From Calditrichota bacterium (lineage in GTDB: Bacteria; Calditrichota; Calditrichia; Calditrichales; J004), in the NCBI GenBank assembly GCA_013112635.1, contig JABFGF010000002.1:806001-870000 (forward strand): 64,000 nucleotides of DNA. The letters run 5' to 3'. The notes beneath the pieces were generated by a model, which worked only from the letters and a program-made list of their open reading frames with translations, was not told the origin of the DNA and did no database searches. The first letter of the stretch is position 1, and the number at the start of each line of letters is the position of its first letter. Positions 29,268 through 38,027 of this stretch are shown one piece after another. The position numbers were made by a program, and so were the translations under genes.

Positions 29268-31007
29268 ATGGATAAGAAATCTCTTATCGCAATGTTTTTA
29301 ATTGCGATAATTTTAATTTTGTTGCCTACTTACCAGGAATATGTATTAGGAGTAAAACCTCAGGAGAATGGTGCTGCTGACTCAGTTGTTACAGAAAGAA
29401 AAATTGAACCCGCTCCGCAATCTAAAACTGTTGTTCAAGAAAAGACTGAATCCACTGATGAATTGATTATTCCAAATGAAAATGTTGAGGGCGACAGTCT
29501 TGAAAAAAATATTGTAATTGAATCGGAAAACTATATTGTAGAGTTATCTAATAAAGGCGGCGGAAGTATAATTTCGTATGTATTAAAGAAGTACTCTAAA
29601 TATGATTCAAGTTTGGTCAACATGGTTTCCAGGGAGTTGGAAAACAATTTAACACTATCATTTCAAGAGTCTGGCGGAAGTTATATTGAAACAAAAGATT
29701 TTGTTTATAATGTATCCTCAACCCTAAGCAATAAAAATTTGTCTGATAATGAAGAGTTTAGCCTTGTCTATACCATGCAGTATAATGGCACAGAAATTAG
29801 AAAAGAGTTTATTTTTTATAATGATGCTTACCATATTGATCTAAAAGTTTCTATCTCAGATATGGCAATATTATTAAATAATCAATATCAGATTAATTGG
29901 ATAAATGGGCTTCCATCAACGGAGTCTTATGTAGCAGATGATAGTGAGTATAGCACAGCATTTGTATTTATGGCAGATGACCTGGAGAGTTTTGAAGTTG
30001 ATGAACCAGGAAATACAAAAGCTACTTTTTCTGGAAAAGCTGATTGGATTGCAGTAAGAACAAAATATTTTATAACGAGTATTTCAGTTTTAGACGCAAA
30101 TGTTTCAAACGGAGTTTACTTTAATGGCGTTGGAATTGAACAAGAAGAATACTTACAAAAATTGTTTAATACAGGTTTCTTTGCTCAATACAATCCAAAT
30201 AAAGGCAGTGATATTTACCGTTTGTATATAGGGCCGTTGGATCATAATGAACTCGGAAAATATGATAATAATTTAGATGAGCTAATTATGAATAATGGGG
30301 CGTACGAACAATTCTTTCGTCCTGTTAGCAGAATAGTTTTGGTTGCCCTTGAGTTTTTACATTCATTTATTCCAAACTGGGGCATTGTAATAATTGTATT
30401 TTCGATCTTAATAAAAATTCTTTTGTGGCCTCTAACTAAAAAGAGTTATCAGTCCACAAAAAAAATGCAAGTGTTACAACCAAAGATGAATGCTATAAAG
30501 GAGAAATATAAAAACGATCAGCAAAGAATGAATAAAGAAATGATGGAGCTCTATAAAGTACATGGCTATCCTTTAAGCGGATGTTTGCCAATGCTTTTAC
30601 AAATGCCATTATTATTAGCTCTGTATATTGTTTTTAGATCAACAATTCAATTAAGAGGAGCTGTTTTTATTCCTGGTTGGATTGAAGATTTATCTCGGGC
30701 AGACACTTTGTTTTCATTACCGTTCTCTTTACCCATGTATGGAGATCAATTTAATTTGTTGCCGCTATTAATGGCTGTAACAATGTTCTTTCAATCAAAA
30801 ATGACCATGCAAGATCCAAAGCAAAAAGCAATGGTTTATGTAATGCCCATTTTTATGCTTGCAATTTTCAACCGCTTTCCGTCCGGATTAAATTTGTATT
30901 ATACGCTGTTTAATTTGTTTACTATAATTCAGCAGAAATTTGTTCATGCTGATGATAGCGGGGGTAAGAAAAAGGTTGAAAAAAAGAAATTAAATAAAAG
31001 AAAATAA
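29268..31007 (+). CDS. yidC: Membrane protein insertase YidC
   Basis: Inserts and folds inner-membrane proteins with or without Sec. The 579-aa protein is of Gram-negative type. It has an N-terminal membrane helix (about 5-20), a large periplasmic beta domain (about 70-345), and then the five-helix insertase core starting at VLVALEFLHSFIPNWG. The core contains the cytoplasmic hairpin (KKMQVLQPKMNAIKEKY) and LSGCLPMLLQMPLLLALY. The tail is Lys-rich. It lies 23 bp after rnpA and is followed by a terminator. Confidence 0.96.
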   Translation: MDKKSLIAMFLIAIILILLPTYQEYVLGVKPQENGAADSVVTERKIEPAPQSKTVVQEKTESTDELIIPNENVEGDSLEKNIVIESENYIVELSNKGGGSIISYVLKKYSKYDSSLVNMVSRELENNLTLSFQESGGSYIETKDFVYNVSSTLSNKNLSDNEEFSLVYTMQYNGTEIRKEFIFYNDAYHIDLKVSISDMAILLNNQYQINWINGLPSTESYVADDSEYSTAFVFMADDLESFEVDEPGNTKATFSGKADWIAVRTKYFITSISVLDANVSNGVYFNGVGIEQEEYLQKLFNTGFFAQYNPNKGSDIYRLYIGPLDHNELGKYDNNLDELIMNNGAYEQFFRPVSRIVLVALEFLHSFIPNWGIVIIVFSILIKILLWPLTKKSYQSTKKMQVLQPKMNAIKEKYKNDQQRMNKEMMELYKVHGYPLSGCLPMLLQMPLLLALYIVFRSTIQLRGAVFIPGWIEDLSRADTLFSLPFSLPMYGDQFNLLPLLMAVTMFFQSKMTMQDPKQKAMVYVMPIFMLAIFNRFPSGLNLYYTLFNLFTIIQQKFVHADDSGGKKKVEKKKLNKRK

Positions 31008-31012
31008 AAATT

Positions 31013-31037
31013 AGGCCTCAAGAAATTGGGGCTTTTT
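31013..31037 (+). terminator. Intrinsic terminator or attenuator before mnmE
   Basis: The stem AGGCCTCAA (31013-31021) pairs with TTGGGGCTT (31026-31034), allowing G-U pairs, with a GAAA tetraloop and a T-run to 31037. It lies between the yidC stop and the mnmE ATG at 31041, leaving only 3 bp, so it could terminate the yidC transcript or attenuate mnmE. Confidence 0.7.
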
Positions 31038-31040
31038 ATT

Positions 31041-32420
31041 ATGTACGAAAAAGACACAATCATTGCTCCTATAAGTTCTGTTTCTGGTGGGAGCGTAAGT
31101 TTAATACGAATATCAGGAATAGATGCAATAAATATATCTGATGTTTTTTTTCCAACATTGGACATAACAGAAAAAAAGGGAGGAACCTTTTATTTTACAA
31201 AATTCATTTCTAACAGAAGTGATATTGTTGATGAAGTGATGGTTTATGTTTTTAAAGGTCCTAAATCTTATACAGGTGAAGATGTTATAGAAATAAGTTG
31301 TCATGGAAATGTTTTCATTGTTGAAGAAATACTACAAAACTATTTGAGTGCTGGATGCAGAATAGCAAAGCCAGGAGAGTTTTCTCAGCGTGCTTTTTTA
31401 AACGGAAAGATGGATCTTACTCAAGCAGAAGCAGTTGCGGATATTATTGCTTCAAAATCAAAGAGCGCGGTTAAAAATTCTTTACAAGCACTTGAAGGAA
31501 AATTATCAGAAAAAGTGTCCAGTTTAAAACAATATCTGATCGACATAGGATCGCTATTGGAACTGGGGTTAGATTTTTCTGAGGAAGACATTGAAATCGT
31601 TTCAAATGAACAACTTAAAACAACCCTGATTAAAACACTTTCTGAAATAACTATACTACTCAATTCTTTTTCAAACTCGCGACAATTTCAAAAAGGAATT
31701 GAAGTACTTATAGCGGGAAAACCTAATGTCGGAAAATCAAGCCTTATGAATGCGCTACTTGAGAAAGACCGAGTTATAGTTTCTCATATTCCCGGAACAA
31801 CCAGGGACCATATTCATGAAGATATAATAATTGATGATACTCTTATTCGTTTGATTGATACGGCAGGTATACGGTTTACGAAAGATCAAATCGAAGCCGA
31901 AGGTGTTAATAAAACAAAAAGATTTTTAAATACAGCAGATATCATTTTAGCGATTTTTGATATCTCAAAAGAGATTGAAAATGATGATGAAGAAATTATA
32001 AATCACATCACTAAAGAAATGAAAGACAGGGCGATATTTGTTGGAAACAAAAACGACAAAAAAACCAACGAAGAAACAGTTGAAACACTAAAAAAATATT
32101 CTGATATAATGGTTTCGGTTTCCGCAAAAAATGATAACAATATTGATGAGCTTAGGAAAATAATAGCATCACACATAACGAAAGAAAACAATCACGACCC
32201 AGAGCATATTGTAATTTCAAATGAAAGACATTTTAATATTTTGAATACAGTTAAAAATCAAATCAGCACTACAATCGATTCTTTTGATAATGAACCCGGA
32301 CATGAATTTATTGCGATGGATATTAGAGCAGCGATAAACACTCTTTCTGAAATCACAGGCGAGATAACAACAGACGACATTTTAAACAACATTTTTTCAA
32401 ATTTTTGTATTGGGAAATAA
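31041..32420 (+). CDS. mnmE: tRNA modification GTPase MnmE
   Basis: With MnmG it makes the (carboxymethyl)aminomethyl modification at U34 of tRNAs. The 459-aa protein starts at MYEKDTIIAPIS. It has the N-terminal folate-binding domain (to about 120), a helical domain, an inserted G domain with GKPNVGKSS, DTAGIR and NKND, and the C-terminal FCIGK whose Cys is conserved. It lies 24 bp upstream of mnmG, and a parS-like site fills that gap. Confidence 0.96.
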   Translation: MYEKDTIIAPISSVSGGSVSLIRISGIDAINISDVFFPTLDITEKKGGTFYFTKFISNRSDIVDEVMVYVFKGPKSYTGEDVIEISCHGNVFIVEEILQNYLSAGCRIAKPGEFSQRAFLNGKMDLTQAEAVADIIASKSKSAVKNSLQALEGKLSEKVSSLKQYLIDIGSLLELGLDFSEEDIEIVSNEQLKTTLIKTLSEITILLNSFSNSRQFQKGIEVLIAGKPNVGKSSLMNALLEKDRVIVSHIPGTTRDHIHEDIIIDDTLIRLIDTAGIRFTKDQIEAEGVNKTKRFLNTADIILAIFDISKEIENDDEEIINHITKEMKDRAIFVGNKNDKKTNEETVETLKKYSDIMVSVSAKNDNNIDELRKIIASHITKENNHDPEHIVISNERHFNILNTVKNQISTTIDSFDNEPGHEFIAMDIRAAINTLSEITGEITTDDILNNIFSNFCIGK

Positions 32421-32422
32421 CA

Positions 32423-32438
32423 CGTTTCACGTGGAACA
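32423..32438. other. parS-like centromere site (2 mismatches)
   Basis: The sequence CGTTTCACGTGGAACA differs from the consensus TGTTTCACGTGAAACA at two of 16 positions. It lies in the mnmE-mnmG gap, about 4 kb from the putative origin. ParB binding is inferred. Confidence 0.75.
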
Positions 32439-32444
32439 TTTTTT

Positions 32445-34322
32445 ATGATTTATGATATAGCCATTGTTGGTGGAGGACATGCTGGAATTGAAGCTGCAGT
32501 AATTTGCGCAAAAATGGGGTTCGATACCGCGCTAATATCTCTGGATAAAAAGAAGATCGGATTAATGTCTTGTAATCCTGCCATTGGAGGTTTAGCAAAG
32601 GGGCAATTGGTTCGTGAAATTGATGCTCTTGGTGGGGCAATGGGCAAGATTATTGATGAAGCAGGAATTCATTTTAAGATGCTCAATACATCAAAGGGGC
32701 CTGCTGTACAATCACCGCGTGCACAGGCTGACAGAGATTATTATGCGCAGGTTGCCCAAAACCATATATCTTCATTTGAAAAGATAACGGTGGTTGAAGA
32801 TATGGCTATAGAAATTATTATAGAAGAAAATGGCCATATAAGCGGATTGAAACTATTGAATGATAGACTCCTTCAGGCAAAGGTTGTTATTATTACAGCA
32901 GGAACATTTTTAAATGGATTAATACATACCGGCACGCATAAACTTGAAGCAGGTAGGGCAGGAGATTTACCCGCAAAAGGAATAACTGAATCATTACAAA
33001 AAATTGGTTTTAGATCTGGCAGGCTCAAGACGGGTACGCCGCCAAGGATTCATAAAGACACAATTGATTACTCTAAAATTGAAAACCAAAAACCTGACGA
33101 GGTTCCCCAGCCGTTTTCATTTTCTACGGAAAAAATAGAGCGTAACCAATTAAGCTGTTTTATTACATATACAAATACTGAAACCCATGAAATTTTGAAA
33201 GAAGGTTTTGACCGCTCCCCACTTTTTACCGGAAGGATTCAGGGAGTTGGCCCGAGATATTGCCCGTCAATTGAAGACAAAATTGATCGCTTTTCAGATA
33301 AAGAAAGGCATCAACTTTTTCTTGAACCGGAAGGCTTTGAAAATGACGAAGTATATGTTAATGGTTTTTCTTCAAGTCTACCAGGCGAGATTCAGGAGCG
33401 TGCTTTAAAAACGGTTCAAGGTTTGGAAAATGCAAAAATTATTCGGTTGGGTTATGCAGTTGAATATGATTTTTTTCCACCGGATCAACTAACAAACACT
33501 CTGGAAACAAAACTCGTAAAAAATTTATATTTTGCCGGACAAATCAATGGAACCTCTGGTTATGAAGAAGCAGCAGCGCAAGGGTTAATCGCAGGAATAA
33601 ACGCTTGCCTTTCACTCAAGAAGAAACCACCGTTTATTCTTAAAAGATCCGAAGCATATATTGGGGTCTTGATAGACGACCTTATAAATAAGATCCATGA
33701 AGAACCATATAGGATGTTTACCTCACGGGCAGAGTTTCGTTTGTTGTTAAGACATGACAATGCAGATTTAAGGTTGATGGATTATGCTAAAAAACTTGGG
33801 GTGTTAGATTCGCTGACTGCTAAACATCTTGAGAACCGAAGGCAGGAAATTGATGAAATCAAAAATAAAATTCTTCCAGAAAAGATAACCCCGGAAGTTT
33901 TCAATTCTGGATTAGAAGTAAAGACGAGCTCAATAAGCCGATCGGAAACCATCGAAACTCTTTTAAAAAGGCCAGAACTAAAACTGCAGGACTTAATGGC
34001 TTTGCTAAAAACAAAAAGGCAGTTTCATGATAATTCTATTTCAGAGGTGGAGTACTCGGTTAAATACAAAGGGTATTTGGATCGACAACAAATGCTTGTG
34101 GATAAATTTAGCAAAGTAGAGAAAAAGACGATTCCGTCAGAACTGAACTATCTTGAAATCAAATCTTTGTCTGCTGAAGCACGCGAAAAGTTAAATAGAA
34201 TAAAACCCAAGAATCTTGGACAGGCCTCTCGTATTAGCGGGGTTCGTCATGCGGATCTATCTGTATTAATGATATTTATTGAAAAGTTTAAATTGGAAAA
34301 TGTTTCACGTGAAACAGCATAA
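32445..34322 (+). CDS. mnmG: tRNA uridine-5-carboxymethylaminomethyl modification enzyme MnmG
   Basis: The FAD-dependent partner of MnmE, also called GidA. The 625-aa protein has an N-terminal Rossmann motif VGGGHAGIEAA at residues 9-19, the conserved CNPAIGGLAKG, the Cys-containing segment FITYTNTETHEIL, and PRYCPSIEDKI. The C-terminal helical domain interacts with MnmE and tRNA. The last codons overlap a perfect parS site and the rsmG start. Confidence 0.97.
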   Translation: MIYDIAIVGGGHAGIEAAVICAKMGFDTALISLDKKKIGLMSCNPAIGGLAKGQLVREIDALGGAMGKIIDEAGIHFKMLNTSKGPAVQSPRAQADRDYYAQVAQNHISSFEKITVVEDMAIEIIIEENGHISGLKLLNDRLLQAKVVIITAGTFLNGLIHTGTHKLEAGRAGDLPAKGITESLQKIGFRSGRLKTGTPPRIHKDTIDYSKIENQKPDEVPQPFSFSTEKIERNQLSCFITYTNTETHEILKEGFDRSPLFTGRIQGVGPRYCPSIEDKIDRFSDKERHQLFLEPEGFENDEVYVNGFSSSLPGEIQERALKTVQGLENAKIIRLGYAVEYDFFPPDQLTNTLETKLVKNLYFAGQINGTSGYEEAAAQGLIAGINACLSLKKKPPFILKRSEAYIGVLIDDLINKIHEEPYRMFTSRAEFRLLLRHDNADLRLMDYAKKLGVLDSLTAKHLENRRQEIDEIKNKILPEKITPEVFNSGLEVKTSSISRSETIETLLKRPELKLQDLMALLKTKRQFHDNSISEVEYSVKYKGYLDRQQMLVDKFSKVEKKTIPSELNYLEIKSLSAEAREKLNRIKPKNLGQASRISGVRHADLSVLMIFIEKFKLENVSRETA

Positions 34323-34965
34323 TGACCTGGAAAGATTCTTTGAGTTTCTTCAGAAGAGACTTATCAGTTTATCATCAGAGCAGAAGGAAAAATTAAAAAT
34401 TTACCTGAACCGGCTTATAACTTTTTCGAGTTCTCATCGTGTGGTTTCCAGAAATGATATTGATCTAATTGTAGAAAAACATTTTTTAAGCAGTTTTTGT
34501 TTTGTTGATCAAATAAAAAGGTCGGTTTCAATAAACGATTCTATTTTGGATTTGGGAAGTGGGGCAGGGTTTCCCGGAGTACCGCTCTCTATTTTTTTTA
34601 GTGAAAACAAGGTGGTGCTTGTAGAAAGTATCAGGAAAAAGGCACTCTTTTTAAAAAAAATATGCAAAGAGCTGGAACTCAGCTGCGAAGTAAAAAACCT
34701 TAGAATTGAGGATTTCCGTAAAACAAATAAAGATGTTTTTAAGTTCATTACTGCAAGGGCACTGGCATCGATTGATGAGTTGATTGCTTTGTCTTTGTCT
34801 TTAATGGGAAATGGAGAACTGCACACTATTAAAGGGTTTGACTATCTAAATGAGTTTACAAAAAATGAAAACCACATAATAATGCCAACGGAATTTTCAA
34901 ATAGTTGGACTGACTATTCGAATTATTTAACTAACAAGGTCTATTTAAAGATAAGAGTAAAATGA
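34300..34965 (+). CDS. rsmG: 16S rRNA (guanine527-N7)-methyltransferase RsmG
   Basis: A SAM-dependent enzyme (GidB) that methylates G527 of 16S rRNA. It is 221 aa from the ATG at 34300, beginning MFHVKQHN, a start common in GidB proteins because a parS site is built into the codons. The motif ILDLGSGAGFPGVPLSIFF near residue 75 is the SAM-binding loop, and ITARALASIDELI follows. It overlaps mnmG by 23 bp and murQ by 4 bp. A TTG at 34279 is rejected as start. Confidence 0.95.
   Translation: MFHVKQHNDLERFFEFLQKRLISLSSEQKEKLKIYLNRLITFSSSHRVVSRNDIDLIVEKHFLSSFCFVDQIKRSVSINDSILDLGSGAGFPGVPLSIFFSENKVVLVESIRKKALFLKKICKELELSCEVKNLRIEDFRKTNKDVFKFITARALASIDELIALSLSLMGNGELHTIKGFDYLNEFTKNENHIIMPTEFSNSWTDYSNYLTNKVYLKIRVK
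34301..34316. other. parS centromere site, perfect 16-bp match
   Basis: TGTTTCACGTGAAACA, an exact match to the consensus ParB binding palindrome. It overlaps the 3' end of mnmG (encoding VSRET) and the first codons of rsmG, about 5.8 kb from the putative oriC. ParB and ParA genes are not in the window. Confidence 0.93.
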
Positions 34966-35891
34966 AAAACCAAATATTCAATGAGTTGTCTGCACTGGTA
35001 ACTGAGAGTAGAAACACCAATAGTTCTAATATTGATGAACTTAATACACAGGAAATACTTAATGTAATGAACTCCGAGGATCACAAAGTCCCGGAAGCGA
35101 TTAAAAATGAAATACCATTTATTTCAGAAGCCGTTGATATTGTTACTTATGCTTTTAAAAATGGGGGGCGATTGGTTTATGCCGGTGCTGGAACATCCGG
35201 TCGGCTTGGAGTTTTAGATGCTTCAGAATGCCCGCCAACTTTTGGTGTACCAAAAGATATGGTTATTGGATTAATTGCCGGAGGTTATGAAGCTTTGCAT
35301 CAGGCTGTTGAAGGTTATGAGGACTATGAGGAAAATGGAGCTAAAGATGTTTCATCTGTGAACTTAACCGAAAAAGATGTTTTGTGCGGAATCGCTGCCA
35401 GTAAGAGAACTCCTTATGTTTTAGGGGCAATTAAGGAGGCCAAGAAAAGAGGAGCAAAAACATTAGCTGTAGTCTGTAACCCTAGGGAGCATTTGCAATT
35501 CGATGTGGATGTAGCGATTTGTCCGGTTCCCGGGCCCGAAGTAGTAATGGGTTCAACACGGCTAAAAGCAGGATCTTCACAAAAAATGGTTTTAAATATG
35601 ATTACAACTGCTTCAATGATAAAGCTTGGCAAAGTCTATGAAAACATGATGATTGATTTACAGCAAAATAATTTAAAACTTGTTGAACGGTCAAAAAAAA
35701 TAATAATGCTTGCAGCTGATGTAGATTACAATCAGGCCGCTAAGTTTTTAGACATGGCGAACGGTCATGTAAAAACAGCAATTTTTCTTTCTTTAACTGA
35801 TGTAACTCCCAAAGATGCAGAAAAATACTTATCACAAAACAACGGTTTTCTAAAAAAAGCAATAAAGGATTGGCAAGTTAATTCAAAATAG
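34962..35891 (+). CDS. murQ: N-acetylmuramic acid 6-phosphate etherase
   Basis: Cleaves the lactyl ether of MurNAc 6-phosphate to give GlcNAc 6-phosphate in cell-wall recycling. The 309-aa protein has a SIS domain with AGAGTSGRLGVLDASECPPT near residues 75-94 and PGPEVVMGSTRLKAGSSQKM near residue 193. Length and motifs are normal. It overlaps rsmG by 4 bp, so it is part of the rightward origin operon, an unusual but compact position. No murP or anmK gene is nearby. Confidence 0.95.
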   Translation: MKNQIFNELSALVTESRNTNSSNIDELNTQEILNVMNSEDHKVPEAIKNEIPFISEAVDIVTYAFKNGGRLVYAGAGTSGRLGVLDASECPPTFGVPKDMVIGLIAGGYEALHQAVEGYEDYEENGAKDVSSVNLTEKDVLCGIAASKRTPYVLGAIKEAKKRGAKTLAVVCNPREHLQFDVDVAICPVPGPEVVMGSTRLKAGSSQKMVLNMITTASMIKLGKVYENMMIDLQQNNLKLVERSKKIIMLAADVDYNQAAKFLDMANGHVKTAIFLSLTDVTPKDAEKYLSQNNGFLKKAIKDWQVNSK

Positions 35892-35927
35892 CCCCTAAGC
35901 CTTTGTTTTTAAAAAACTTAAACCTCT

Positions 35928-38021
35928 ATGAGCATTCTTGAAAAGAAAAAGCAGCTTAAAAAAGAATTATCACTTCTTCATATTTATGCAATGGCAACCG
36001 GTGCTACGATAGCCAGCGGTTTTTTCCTTTTACCTGGGTTGGCTTACTCAAGTGCCGGTCCTGCAATGGTCTTAAGCTATTTAATTGCTGTCATCCCGGT
36101 TATTCCAGCATTGTTTAGTATGTCAGAACTATCAACTGCTATGCCGCGTGCAGGCGGTGTTTATTTTTTTCTGGATAGGAGCATGGGCCCGTTATTAGGG
36201 ACTATAGGTGGCTTTGGAACCTGGCTTGCATTAATTCTGAAAACAGCTTTTGCGTTGGTTGGAATTGGCGCATACATGGGAGTTTTTTTTCCGGAAATTT
36301 CGATGACTCCATTTGCAATTGGCTTTGCTATTTTCTTTGGTATAGTAAACCTGCTAGGGGCTAAGAAAACGGGAGGCTTTCAGCTATTTTTAGTTTTTGG
36401 TATTCTGGTCTTATTGATATGGTTTTCTGTTACAGGCTTGTTTGAAATTAAAACAACACACTTTGTAGATATTTTTGAAACAAGCTATGGTTCAATAATC
36501 AGTACTACAGGGCTCGTTTATGTTAGCTATGTAGGTTTATCTAAAATTGCCAGCGTTTCAGAAGAAGTTAAAAATCCGGAAAAAAACATCCCGATTGCAA
36601 TGTTTATGGCCCTTGGGACAGCGGTTTTAATATATGTTGTCGGTACATCTGTTATGATCGGCGTTATACCTGGTAGCGAATTGGCTAATAATTTAACTCC
36701 CGTTGCGACAAGCGCAAATCTCCTTGTTGGAAAGTGGGGAGCAATCTTGATGACTCTTGCCGCTGTCCTGGCATTTTTGTCTGTTGCAAATGTTGGGATT
36801 TTAAGTTCGTCCCGCTATCCATTGGCTATGAGTCGGGACCACCTAATGCCTCCTTTCTTTAGAAAACTGACAAAAAACCAAATTCCAATAAATGCAATCC
36901 TTTTTACTGTCGCTGCAATTATTTTTGTTTTACTTGCTTTCGATATTCAAAAAATTGCAAAACTTGCCGGCGCCTTTCAATTAATCCTCTTTGCATTAAG
37001 TTCGCTTGCAGTAATTGTCATGAGAGAAAGCAAGATCGATTCATATGACCCGGGATTCAAATCACCACTGTATCCTTGGATGCAAATAATTGGAATAATC
37101 ACTCCATTTTGGATTATTGTGGAAATGGGCTGGTTACCCTCTTTGTTTTCAGTTGGATTATTAGTGCTGGGAACAGCCTGGTATTTTTATTACGCTCGCG
37201 GAAAAGTTATTAGGGATGGCGCAATATATCATATTTTTGCGAGACTGGGTGAACAGCGGTTCGAAGGCCTGGATGCTGAACTGAGGGGCATTCTAAAAGA
37301 AAAAGGATTACGTGACCAGGATCCATTTGATGCGGTAATTGCCAGTTCAACAATTATTGATATAAAATATAAAGTTGAGTTTGACAAAATTGTTGAGAAA
37401 GTTTCTGAAAAATTTGAAAAGATTGTAAAAACAAAAGCAGAAACGCTAAAAAAAACATTTCTGGATGGAACACTTGTTGGAGCGACTCCTGTTTCTAATG
37501 GCGCAGCATTGCCACATCTTAGGCTGCCTGAGATAAAACACTCGGAAATAATTATGGTTCGGTCCAAATATGGTGTTGTGGTAAATGTTGATGACAACCT
37601 GCCTGGTAAACACATTCCGGCAGACAAAATTAATGCTTTCTTTTTTCTAATAAGTCCTGAGGAAAACCCGGGGCAGCATTTAAGAATATTAGCACAAATC
37701 GCCAGCCATGTGGATGACAAGCGTTTTATTAAGCGTTGGTTGGATGCAGAAAACGAGCAAGATATAAAAGAGCTAATGCTTAGGGATGATCGTTTTATCC
37801 GGTTGTTATTGCGGCCAAGTACAAAAGCTGAAAAATTAATTGGGATTCCAATAAGTAAACTATCACTGCCGGAAGGTTGCCTTATCGCTTTGATTCATCG
37901 ATCGGGAGAAATTATTGTTCCAAAAGGACAAATTGTTTTAGAAGTGAATGACCAGTTAACAATTATTGGATATCCTGAAGGCATCCAGACATTATATGAG
38001 AAGTTTGATGTTTCGGCATAG
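35928..38021 (+). CDS. APC-family amino-acid permease fused to PTS EIIA-like and RCK_C domains
   Basis: The N-terminal 430 residues form about 12 membrane helices of an APC amino-acid/polyamine transporter, with the glycine-rich first helix MATGATIASGFFLLPGLAY. Residues about 460-610 resemble a PTS EIIA type-2 (mannitol/fructose) domain, and its phospho-acceptor His lies in GAALPHLRLP at H530. Residues about 615-697 look like an RCK_C/TrkA-C domain (VNDQLTIIGYPEGIQTLYEKF). The substrate is unknown. The soluble domains suggest control by phosphorylation and a bound small ligand. It lies 36 bp after murQ. Confidence 0.85.
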   Translation: MSILEKKKQLKKELSLLHIYAMATGATIASGFFLLPGLAYSSAGPAMVLSYLIAVIPVIPALFSMSELSTAMPRAGGVYFFLDRSMGPLLGTIGGFGTWLALILKTAFALVGIGAYMGVFFPEISMTPFAIGFAIFFGIVNLLGAKKTGGFQLFLVFGILVLLIWFSVTGLFEIKTTHFVDIFETSYGSIISTTGLVYVSYVGLSKIASVSEEVKNPEKNIPIAMFMALGTAVLIYVVGTSVMIGVIPGSELANNLTPVATSANLLVGKWGAILMTLAAVLAFLSVANVGILSSSRYPLAMSRDHLMPPFFRKLTKNQIPINAILFTVAAIIFVLLAFDIQKIAKLAGAFQLILFALSSLAVIVMRESKIDSYDPGFKSPLYPWMQIIGIITPFWIIVEMGWLPSLFSVGLLVLGTAWYFYYARGKVIRDGAIYHIFARLGEQRFEGLDAELRGILKEKGLRDQDPFDAVIASSTIIDIKYKVEFDKIVEKVSEKFEKIVKTKAETLKKTFLDGTLVGATPVSNGAALPHLRLPEIKHSEIIMVRSKYGVVVNVDDNLPGKHIPADKINAFFFLISPEENPGQHLRILAQIASHVDDKRFIKRWLDAENEQDIKELMLRDDRFIRLLLRPSTKAEKLIGIPISKLSLPEGCLIALIHRSGEIIVPKGQIVLEVNDQLTIIGYPEGIQTLYEKFDVSA

Positions 38022-38027
38022 TCAATT

